A DNA stretch of 20,569 bases. It comes from a virus. The DNA is taken from positions 1 through 20,569 of IMG/VR virus record IMGVR_UViG_3300044834_000099; one strand, written 5' to 3'. Positions 14,519 to 20,569 of this stretch are shown piece after piece. The position numbers and the translations under genes were made by a program. The notes under the pieces were generated by a model. It had not been told where the DNA came from. It did not search any database and saw only the letters and a list, made by a program, of their open reading frames with translations. Numbering within the stretch: the stretch's first letter is position 1; each line of letters starts with the position of its first letter.

Positions 14519-16555
14519 ATGGACGGACTGAAGGTCGTCACGCTGTCCGCCGGCGGCCGCCCCGTGATGGTGGCGGACATCGAGGACGGGACCACCTACA
14601 CGCTGATCCGCGGCACTTTCAAGTACACGCCCGCCCAGCGGCGCCAGCAGACATCACAGCGCCCCGGCCGGTACGGCGGCGGGTGGATCGTCAGCGATGG
14701 ACAGGACAACGCCCAGGTGGGAGGCACATGGCTGGTCGCCGGCACGACCGCCGACCAGGTCAACGCCAACACGGAGGCGCTGCTCGCGCTCGTCGATTAC
14801 GCCGGCGTCGGCCGGCTGATCGAGTGGACCCCGGATGGCGCCACCCGCCCGGTCTACCCGGAGCTGCGCGGGCCCGGCACCTACACGCCGCAGTACGAGT
14901 GGGTCGAATACGCCGGCGCGCAGCTGATGAAGGTCGAGATCTCGTTCCCGTGCGCCCCGCTGCCGCTGCTCCTGCCGATGGACATCGGTGACGACTTCTC
15001 GGTCGACTCGCTCGCCGACTACACGGCCGACGCCGGCTCGAAAGCAGATCTGGCGATCGCGGGCGGAGTGCTCACGGCGACCGGCAACCTGACCGCCGAG
15101 AAGGCGCTCTACCACTCCGTGCGCGGTCACTCGGTCGGCGATCACGAGGAGACGCTGAAGTTCACGCCTGGCGCGACGATCACGAGCTTCAAGGCGGGCG
15201 TGCGGCTGAAGCGCACCGCCTCCAACCAGTACCTCGAGGTCTACGTCGACGACAACGGCACGAACAGTCGCCTCAGGATCGACAAACTCGTCGGAGGCGT
15301 CCGCACGAACCTCGCCTCAACCAACCTCGCCACGCGTCTATCGAACGGCACGGCCGGCTGGGTCCGTGGCCGGATCGAGGGCAATGTCGTTTCCTCCGAG
15401 TACTTCACCGCCGCGCCGACCCCAATGGGCGCGCCGACGCTGGCACCTGCCGCCTATACGCTGACGGGCGGCGAGATCGCCGCCTTCGGATCGGCTGCCA
15501 CCGGCGGGCGCGGGTTCTCATGGATCCCCCAACACGCCTCGGCGGCGCTCGACGACTACGCCTCGCTGCCCTACACGCGCCGCAACGTCACGCTGCCCCA
15601 GTCGATCCAGCTCGTCGGCGACGTACCCGGTCGAGCGCCCGCGCTCTGCGACATCGTGGTCACTCCGTCGGGCGGCGCAGCCGCGCCGATCTGGGCGCTC
15701 GTCGCCTGGTCGAAGCGGCCCGGCGCACCACTCGCCTCGTCGGTCGCCCCGTTCGGGATCATCGAAGCGGAGTCCGCCAGCGACCTGTCCGGCTGGGCGG
15801 TCCTCGCCGCGGGTGCCGCACGCGGCGGCAGCGTCCTCCAGTGGACCACATCGGGCGCCGGCGCCGCGACGGCCTCCTGGCTGATCGATCCGGCGACGCT
15901 CGTCGCCGACGAGTTCACCCAGGGTGAGCTAGACCTGGAAGTCTGGGCGCGTGTGGCGGTCGACGCCGCGGTCGTGTCGCCCAAGCTGACGCTGAGCGTC
16001 CGTCCCGAGTCGGGAACGAGCTTCGGCGCCGAGCGGTTCACCCACGAGTGGGGGTCGGCCGGCAAGCTGCTCGTCAAGCCATCGAGCGGAGTGCCGTGGC
16101 GGCCCGTGCGGCTCGGCACGCTGACCGTGGCGGTCAACCCGCTGACGCCGCGCCGGTGGAAGCTCTGGCTCGCCGGAGCGGTCGCGAGCGGCTCGAGTGG
16201 CGGCTTCTATCTCGACTACCTCCCCGTCGTGGTCGCCCGCCAGCGGGCGCTCGGGCCGACATCCGAGCCCAACGACTCGAGCTACCCCAAGTTCGTCTCC
16301 TCAACCTCCGAGACGACGAAGCGGGTCCGCTCCGACCTGTCCGCCGTCGTGGCCGCACCGCCAGCCTACGGCCACGCCGACCATGGGCTTGGCGGCTCGC
16401 TGCTTGAGATCCCGTCCGGGCCGGTCGACGCGCTCGTCAAGCTGTCGTCGGTCGTGCCAGACGACCCGACGGTTAACACGGCCGACGAGCAGCTCGCGCA
16501 CTCGGCCACCGTTCACTTCGCCGTCACCCCGCGGGTCCGTCTCCTCAATGGCTGA
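14519..16555 (+). CDS. Distal tail (Dit-like) minor tail protein with extra beta-sandwich modules
   Basis: This is the first tail-tip protein after the tape measure, the usual place of a distal tail protein that caps the tube and organises the baseplate. The 678-residue product is much longer than a minimal Dit. Residues about 1-155 (KVVTLSAGGRPVMVADIEDG, then TPQYEWVEYAGAQLMKVEISFPC) fit the Dit/gp17-like N-terminal domain. About 160-320 (DDFSVDSLADYTADAG, HEETLKFTPGATITSFKAGVRL, NQYLEVYVDDNG, WVRGRIEGNVVSSEYF) looks like a LamG/concanavalin-type jelly roll. About 355-400 contains LPQSIQLVGDVPGRAPALCDIVVT and IWALVAWS, common in actinophage tail-tip proteins. About 415-565 is another beta-sandwich. 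Carbohydrate binding is plausible for these modules but not shown. Its ATG directly follows the tape measure stop. Confidence 0.75.
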   Translation: MDGLKVVTLSAGGRPVMVADIEDGTTYTLIRGTFKYTPAQRRQQTSQRPGRYGGGWIVSDGQDNAQVGGTWLVAGTTADQVNANTEALLALVDYAGVGRLIEWTPDGATRPVYPELRGPGTYTPQYEWVEYAGAQLMKVEISFPCAPLPLLLPMDIGDDFSVDSLADYTADAGSKADLAIAGGVLTATGNLTAEKALYHSVRGHSVGDHEETLKFTPGATITSFKAGVRLKRTASNQYLEVYVDDNGTNSRLRIDKLVGGVRTNLASTNLATRLSNGTAGWVRGRIEGNVVSSEYFTAAPTPMGAPTLAPAAYTLTGGEIAAFGSAATGGRGFSWIPQHASAALDDYASLPYTRRNVTLPQSIQLVGDVPGRAPALCDIVVTPSGGAAAPIWALVAWSKRPGAPLASSVAPFGIIEAESASDLSGWAVLAAGAARGGSVLQWTTSGAGAATASWLIDPATLVADEFTQGELDLEVWARVAVDAAVVSPKLTLSVRPESGTSFGAERFTHEWGSAGKLLVKPSSGVPWRPVRLGTLTVAVNPLTPRRWKLWLAGAVASGSSGGFYLDYLPVVVARQRALGPTSEPNDSSYPKFVSSTSETTKRVRSDLSAVVAAPPAYGHADHGLGGSLLEIPSGPVDALVKLSSVVPDDPTVNTADEQLAHSATVHFAVTPRVRLLNG

Positions 16556-18620
16556 CGAAGACCTCACAATCTGGCTGAAGGCGCTCGACGGCCAGTGGGA
16601 GCGCTGCGGCTCAGACCGGCTCGCCGGCATCTACCCGGAGGCGTTTCAGGCGACCGCGAACAAGCGCGGCTCAGACACCTGCCGGTTCGTCCTCGCCCGC
16701 AACCCCGGTGCTATCCACCCCGACCTCTCGGCATTCACGCCGTGTCGGGTGTTCATCGCTGGCGTCAAGGTCTGGTCTGGTCGGGTGAAGGAGACACCGA
16801 CCCAAGACGGCGACGACGCCCAGATCACCGTCGAATGCCAGGGCATGCAATACCACCTCGACGACGACCAGTACGAGCGTCCGTACGTGCACACACGCCT
16901 GTCGGACTGGCGCGACACGAGGTCATTTCTGGGAGCGAACCTGCTCGCGAACGTCGTCACCCCGAGAGCCGAGGCGAGCGACGGCATCATCCAGATCGGC
17001 TGGGCGAAGGGCGATGTCGTCGCCACGACCGAACGCGTCGGTGTCAAGCTCGACCTCGGCCCAGACGCAAGCTGGAAGCGGATCGTCGTCGAGTGGGAGC
17101 GCAACGGCGCCGCGACCACCGACTTTCAGCTCTTCGCGCGCGGATCCTCTGGCGAAGAGGAGGACAGCACCTTCCTCGCCGACGCGTTCGGCTCCATGTC
17201 TCTTAACGGCGCGGCCAGCGGCACTGCGGCTGGCACGTTCGGGACGGCCAGTCGTTACGTCACGATCTTCCTATACCGCAACGGCGCTGCGGCCACACTC
17301 GCGGCGGACTTCACGGTCAGGATCAAGTCGGTCAAGCTGTTCCGCGACACGGCCTACGAGTCCGCCAACGCCTCCATCCTCAAAGCCGACACGGTCCTCA
17401 AGGACGCGCTCAACACGGCCACGGTCCTGCTGTCGACCGACCAATCGCAGATACAGGCCGGCACGTTCGACATCTCCGACCTGGTCCTCGACGGCGCGAA
17501 GACCCCGGGCGAAGTCGCGGACGCCGTGAACGCCTACGAGGACTACCTCTGGATGATTGACGCCGACGACCGGCCGGTGTTCAAACCCAAGCCGACTGCC
17601 CCACTGTTCGAGATCGGCGCTTGGTCCGGGGCCGACTTCAAGGACGCGTCCTCCAACAGCGGCGAGAACGTCTACAACAAGGTGAGGGTCGAGGCCGAGG
17701 GCCCGGACGGCAACAAGCTACGCGAGGAGCGGTGGTCCCAGGTGACGTCACCTGGGGCGATCGACATGGCCGGCTTCGCCCAGCCCGCCAACCCGTCAGC
17801 CGACGTCAACCTGAGCAATTGGACGGCGCTTGCCCTCGTGCGCGACACTGCGTTCTACGACAGCGCGCCCGCCTCGTTCAAGACCAGCGGCGGAACGAGT
17901 ATCGATACGCAGTGCACCGCCGTCACCCAAGCGCTCAGCAGAGGTCGTCGCTACGCGGTCGTGTTGGCCTACGACGGCACTGGGCTCTTCGACGACAACA
18001 ATCCGTCTCCCAATAGCCACGTGATTCTGAGCGTCCTGGATCCAACTGGGTCGACCACCTTTGCCTCGAAGGCTTTCCCTCGCGATCTGGTCACTTCATG
18101 GCCCACCTTCACTCTCGATTGGGTGCAGCCCGTAGCCGCCACTGGCTATGTGCTCAAAATCGCAGGAGGGTTCAACGTCGGCGCCTCTTTTGCGTTCGAT
18201 TCAATCCGTGTCGGGCCTGTCACCAGCACGCTCGCCGGCCGGCGTGGGTTCGTGCGCTCGAAGGGACTCCCAGTCAGCTCGGCGATGACGCCGGCTGGCA
18301 TGCGCCGCGTCGGAGACCTCTGGCTCGCCGACCACGTCACCACCCCGCTGAAGGGTGACCTGCAGATCACCGGACAGGGCGGCATCCGGCGCGTCCTCGG
18401 AGGGCAGGGGGTCCATCCCGCGCACATGCTCCGCTACACGAACGAGCTGCTGCGCCTGTCTCACCGCATCGACCCAGACAGCGGCGGTCAAGGACGCAAC
18501 GGCACCATCTCCTCGGTCAGCTACGACCACGACAACCGGCAGGCGCTCGTGTCGATCGACAACGAACGCGGCAACCTAGAGAGACTGCTCGCGCGCTATG
18601 CAGTCGTAGTAGGCGGCTAG
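16548..18620 (+). CDS. Tail-tip hub-like minor tail protein with inserted modules
   Basis: This 690-residue protein follows the distal tail protein and is the probable baseplate hub or tail-tip protein. I chose ATG 16548, which overlaps the previous stop by eight bases; the frame is open back to 16197, but that part lies inside the upstream gene and reads as noise. The N-terminus (LTIWLKALDGQWERCG, then FVLARNPGAIHPDLSAFTPCRVFIAGVKVWSGRV) resembles the first domain of gp27/gp44-like hubs. About 125-270 is a beta-rich insertion ending FTVRIKSVKLFRD. The hub fold seems to resume with ALNTATVLLSTDQSQIQAGTFDIS and YEDYLWMIDADDRPVFKPKP. About 417-557 is a second insertion with galactose-binding-like features and lower GC. 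The C-terminus returns to hub-like sequence (TNELLRLSHRIDP, VSYDHDNRQALVSID). No peptidase or lysozyme motif was found. Confidence 0.7.
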   Translation: MADEDLTIWLKALDGQWERCGSDRLAGIYPEAFQATANKRGSDTCRFVLARNPGAIHPDLSAFTPCRVFIAGVKVWSGRVKETPTQDGDDAQITVECQGMQYHLDDDQYERPYVHTRLSDWRDTRSFLGANLLANVVTPRAEASDGIIQIGWAKGDVVATTERVGVKLDLGPDASWKRIVVEWERNGAATTDFQLFARGSSGEEEDSTFLADAFGSMSLNGAASGTAAGTFGTASRYVTIFLYRNGAAATLAADFTVRIKSVKLFRDTAYESANASILKADTVLKDALNTATVLLSTDQSQIQAGTFDISDLVLDGAKTPGEVADAVNAYEDYLWMIDADDRPVFKPKPTAPLFEIGAWSGADFKDASSNSGENVYNKVRVEAEGPDGNKLREERWSQVTSPGAIDMAGFAQPANPSADVNLSNWTALALVRDTAFYDSAPASFKTSGGTSIDTQCTAVTQALSRGRRYAVVLAYDGTGLFDDNNPSPNSHVILSVLDPTGSTTFASKAFPRDLVTSWPTFTLDWVQPVAATGYVLKIAGGFNVGASFAFDSIRVGPVTSTLAGRRGFVRSKGLPVSSAMTPAGMRRVGDLWLADHVTTPLKGDLQITGQGGIRRVLGGQGVHPAHMLRYTNELLRLSHRIDPDSGGQGRNGTISSVSYDHDNRQALVSIDNERGNLERLLARYAVVVGG

Positions 18621-18629
18621 CTTGTGTTT

Positions 18630-19058
18630 TTACTCGTCTGCGGGGTCGTCGCGATCGCACGTCAGGCCGCCTGACATGAGCAGGAGACGGTTCCGCCTCG
18701 TCGTCCGAACGTCGATGATCTCGTCGCACATGTCACCGTCATTCATGTTGTAGGTGACCGCGCACTCCGCCCACGTCGCCGAAATGCGCTCGCAGGGGTC
18801 AAGGTCATAGGAGGCGATGTAGTAGGAGACGTACGGCTTGCCGTTGTCGTCGCTGTCGGCCGCCCACTCGGGGTTGTACTGCGCAGAGGTTGGGTCGTAG
18901 ACGGGGTCGTAATCCCTCGCCCAATCGCGAACCATCGCACGCGCCTCGCGATCGGCTGCACGGTCGGCACGATCAAGCGACAGAGACGGTCGCGCCTGAG
19001 CGGCTGAGGGAGCGATGAGGAGAAGCAGCACGGTTGTGGTGGCGGCGAGCTTGTACAT
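18630..19058 (-). CDS. Secreted four-cysteine protein, likely moron
   Basis: This is the only convincing gene on the minus strand. The 142-residue product begins MYKLAATTTVLLLLIAPSAAQA, a clear Sec signal peptide with a predicted cleavage after residue 22. The mature part is acidic and carries four cysteines (C89, C99, C111, C134) spaced as for two disulfides. Upstream in-frame codons extend into the oppositely oriented holin-like gene, so ATG at 19058, just before the signal peptide, is the real start. I do not recognise the family. The end pattern (CxRx... CxVxx ... CxxxIxVRTTRRNRLLLMSGGLTC) reminds me of small secreted proteins of soil actinobacteria. It faces the tail gene with nine bases between stops, and lies among late genes in the wrong orientation. 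That is typical of a moron expressed from the prophage. Its GC content looks lower than its neighbours. Confidence 0.75.
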   Translation of the reverse strand: MYKLAATTTVLLLLIAPSAAQARPSLSLDRADRAADREARAMVRDWARDYDPVYDPTSAQYNPEWAADSDDNGKPYVSYYIASYDLDPCERISATWAECAVTYNMNDGDMCDEIIDVRTTRRNRLLLMSGGLTCDRDDPADE

Positions 19059-19107
19059 GGACGCAACCCTAATCGACTGGGTGAGAGTCGTTACGCCGTC
19101 CGGATTG

Positions 19108-19136
19108 TCCATACACGCCGGGTTCCCGCGTGTCTC
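19108..19136 (-). promoter_or_regulatory. Candidate promoter with inverted repeat for the secreted protein gene
   Basis: Read on the minus strand, GAGACA (19136-19131) and TATGGA (19113-19108) are 17 bases apart and could be weak -35 and -10 boxes. Between and overlapping them is an inverted repeat with 6-base arms ACACGC and GCGTGT (plus-strand 19113-19118 and 19128-19133, nine-base centre). The position of the repeat in the promoter spacer would suit an operator. Match to consensus is poor, so only the repeat itself is certain. Confidence 0.3.
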
Positions 19137-19176
19137 GCTGTCGGAATCAAACCCCTCCAATCGGAGAAGAGAAATC

Positions 19177-19485
19177 ATGGCCGAGATCAAGGACCCGTCG
19201 CGCGTCGACGTCGACGAGGCGCTCCTCGCGGCGATGCAGACGGAGCTGTCACGTCTGGCCGACGCCGTCCACGGCCGCCCCGGCGAGCCTGGTGCGGTCG
19301 GGAAGCTCACGTCCCTGATGCATGCCGTCTTCGGCATCGAGGGTGCCGAAGAGCCAACCGGGATCCTCACCGACATCCGCAAGCTGCACGACAAGACCGA
19401 CCGGATCTACGGCGCGATCGTCGCGCTCGCCGGCAGCATCGCCCTGGCGGCCATCTCGGTGTCGCTCGCGATCGCCTCCTTCTGA
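19177..19485 (+). CDS. XhlA/holin-like small membrane protein
   Basis: This 102-residue protein has a soluble, largely helical N-terminal part (VDEALLAAMQTELSRLADAV, then PTGILTDIRKLHDKTDRIYG) followed by one strong transmembrane helix at about 78-101 (YGAIVALAGSIALAAISVSLAI). A helical head followed by a single C-terminal membrane span is the layout of XhlA-type lysis proteins that work with an endolysin, and the endolysin gene is next. It could act as a holin or assist one; no other candidate holin with two or more spans is present. ATG 19177 was chosen because GGAGAAGAGA lies just upstream; the frame extends back to 19015 but that overlaps the divergent gene. Confidence 0.65.
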   Translation: MAEIKDPSRVDVDEALLAAMQTELSRLADAVHGRPGEPGAVGKLTSLMHAVFGIEGAEEPTGILTDIRKLHDKTDRIYGAIVALAGSIALAAISVSLAIASF

Positions 19486-19496
19486 CCTAGCCGTCC

Positions 19497-19514
19497 GCGC
19501 GCGACGTCGCGCGC
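19497..19514 (+). repeat. 18-bp perfect palindrome between holin-like and endolysin genes
   Basis: The 18 bases are a perfect palindrome centred on GACGTC, able to form a 7-bp GC stem with a four-base loop in RNA. It lies 12 bases after the holin-like stop and is followed by TCTAAC, without a T tract. A second, 12-base palindrome (CGCGCCGGCGCG) lies at 19531-19542. They may attenuate transcription into the endolysin gene or be a protein-binding site; function is not shown. Confidence 0.6.
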
Positions 19515-19573
19515 TCTAACCCGTTCGCGCCGCGCCGGCGCGTCGTCATCCCCACCCGAGGAGGGGTGCTTCC

Positions 19574-20569
19574 ATGTTGAAGCGAGTCCCACCGCGCGTG
19601 CGCGCGGTCATTTCTGTCGTGCTCGCCGCGCTGGCGGCGAGCGGCGTCACGGTCGTCGTCACGAGCGACGACGGGCGCGTCATCGTCAACATCCCGCCGC
19701 GGGCGGCACCGCAGACGACGCCGCAGGGCGACCTCAACGCGCCGCTGCCGCTGAAGGACGAAACCCCGCCCGGGATCGACCAGTCAAAGCACGCCCAGAT
19801 CCAGGACCGGTCGAAGCAGATCGCCGACGACCAGCTCGTCACGCCGCGCAAGCCCGCCGGCGCGCAGACATGGTCGTGCAAGCAGGACTTCGGCGGCCAC
19901 CTCTGGAGCCAGCGGCGCGTCAAGCCGACCGAGTGGGTCGTCCACTACACCGCCGGCCCGGGCACGGCCGCGTCGACGGTCGCGTATTTCAAGCGCACGC
20001 GCGCGGCGAGCTCGACGTTCGTGGTCGAGCCGGACGGCACCTGCATCCAGATGATGCCGGTGCTGACCGCGGCGCCGTGGACGCAACTCGCCGCCAACCA
20101 AACCTCGATCAGCGTCGAGATCGTCACGACCGGCTACAACATCTCGCGCGCGCAGTGGCTCGCGATGCCGATCTTCAGCCAGGGGATCCTCGCGGCGATG
20201 ATGCGCGACAACATGCGTCTCGCCGGGATCCCGCTGCGGCACGTCGACCCGATCGGCTGCAGCTTCATCGTCGGTTGGACCGACCACAACGCGCTCGAGT
20301 GCGGCAACAACCACACCGATGTGCTGGCCAACTTCCCCTACGATGTGCTTCAGCGCCAGCTCGTCGACAGCGCGGCCGTGCCGCTCAAGCCGTCCGCGCG
20401 CGCGGTGCGGTCGTGCCGCGGCGTCGTTCGCTACTGGCGCTTGCGCGCCGGCGGGAAGCAGCCGAGCGCCGCGGCGACAGCGCTGTACCAGCGCCGCCGC
20501 CAGGTGCTCGAGAAGCACGGCTACAAGTGTGGCCGCCGCAAGGGCCGGATGGTGATCTACCGCAGCTGA
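19574..20569 (+). CDS. Endolysin: N-acetylmuramoyl-L-alanine amidase (Amidase_2-like) with N-terminal membrane anchor
   Basis: This enzyme cuts the amide bond between MurNAc and the peptide stem of peptidoglycan, ending the infection cycle. The 331-residue protein starts with a basic segment and a hydrophobic, A/V/S/G-rich helix (about 10-30), either a signal-arrest-release anchor or an uncleaved signal, then a P/T/D-rich linker (about 40-95). The amidase domain (about 100-265) has H124 in WVVHYTAGPG, H238 in GWTDHNALE, and H247/D249 in GNNHTDVLANFPYD, likely zinc ligands in the usual first-histidine and C-terminal ligand positions; E182 sits in SVEIVTTGYN. The final 55 residues are basic and contain two cysteines; they may bind the cell wall. 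A GAGGAGGGG ribosome binding site precedes the ATG. The window ends at its stop codon. Confidence 0.85.
   Translation: MLKRVPPRVRAVISVVLAALAASGVTVVVTSDDGRVIVNIPPRAAPQTTPQGDLNAPLPLKDETPPGIDQSKHAQIQDRSKQIADDQLVTPRKPAGAQTWSCKQDFGGHLWSQRRVKPTEWVVHYTAGPGTAASTVAYFKRTRAASSTFVVEPDGTCIQMMPVLTAAPWTQLAANQTSISVEIVTTGYNISRAQWLAMPIFSQGILAAMMRDNMRLAGIPLRHVDPIGCSFIVGWTDHNALECGNNHTDVLANFPYDVLQRQLVDSAAVPLKPSARAVRSCRGVVRYWRLRAGGKQPSAAATALYQRRRQVLEKHGYKCGRRKGRMVIYRS

Noticed and set aside
16197-16547. N-terminal extension of the hub-like gene into the distal tail gene
   Set aside because: The extension is S/R/P-rich shadow sequence; the ATG at 16548 overlaps the preceding stop as usual for coupled genes and starts hub-like sequence.
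19059-19394. N-terminal extension of the minus-strand secreted protein
   Set aside because: The extension overlaps the lysis gene on the other strand and would bury the signal peptide; the ATG at 19058 puts the signal peptide at the N-terminus.
19784-20518. Minus-strand frame of 244 codons opposite the endolysin
   Set aside because: Sequence is low-complexity and antisense to a clear amidase.
1-20569. CRISPR arrays, tRNA genes, attachment sites, insertion sequences
   Set aside because: No regularly spaced repeats, no cloverleaf with a T-loop at suitable spacing, no integrase and no transposase were found by reading both strands.

Overview
This window is the late structural and lysis region of a tailed phage or prophage of siphovirus type. 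The sequence is GC-rich throughout, uses GTG and TTG starts as well as ATG, and packs nearly all genes on the + strand, often with stop and start codons touching or overlapping. The protein families and gene order are those of actinobacterial phages. The exact host cannot be read from the window. One secreted cargo protein has a look I associate with soil actinobacteria, possibly Thermoleophilia, but this is only a weak inference. No integrase, repressor, tRNA, CRISPR array or host housekeeping gene is present, so free phage and prophage cannot be told apart.

Layout: (1) DNA packaging, positions 1-3503: small terminase, large terminase, portal. (2) Head, 3505-6192: a MuF-like minor head protein with a Cys/His cluster, a coiled-coil scaffold, and a P22-like major capsid protein with an extra C-terminal beta domain. 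No separate maturation protease is seen. The capsid gene has a strong RNA hairpin on each side. (3) Head-tail joining, 6270-8424: a small protein with a helix-extension-helix-like tail, then adaptor, stopper-like, HK97 gp10-like and tail-terminator-like genes. (4) Tail, 8527-18620: a small orphan protein, tail tube, tail assembly chaperone with an unlisted -1 frame extension (to 10815), a 1233-residue tape measure, and two large tail-tip proteins (distal tail and hub-like) that carry extra beta-sandwich modules. (5) Cargo gene, 18630-19058, on the minus strand: a small secreted four-cysteine protein, a likely moron. (6) Lysis, 19177-20569: an XhlA/holin-like small membrane protein and a membrane-anchored amidase endolysin. 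The window ends exactly at the endolysin stop.

How it fits together: the terminase pumps DNA through the portal into a shell built by capsid and scaffold proteins. The connector proteins close the head and join it to a tail whose length is set by the tape measure, with the chaperone pair aiding tape-measure and tube assembly. The tail-tip proteins probably bind the host surface, since no separate tail-fibre gene follows them. The lysis pair releases progeny.

I did not find a clearly new multi-gene system. The most useful new observations are the frameshifted chaperone extension, the hairpins flanking the capsid gene, the capsid add-on domain, the opposite-strand secreted moron with an operator-like inverted repeat at its probable promoter, and a compositionally distinct module in the hub protein.
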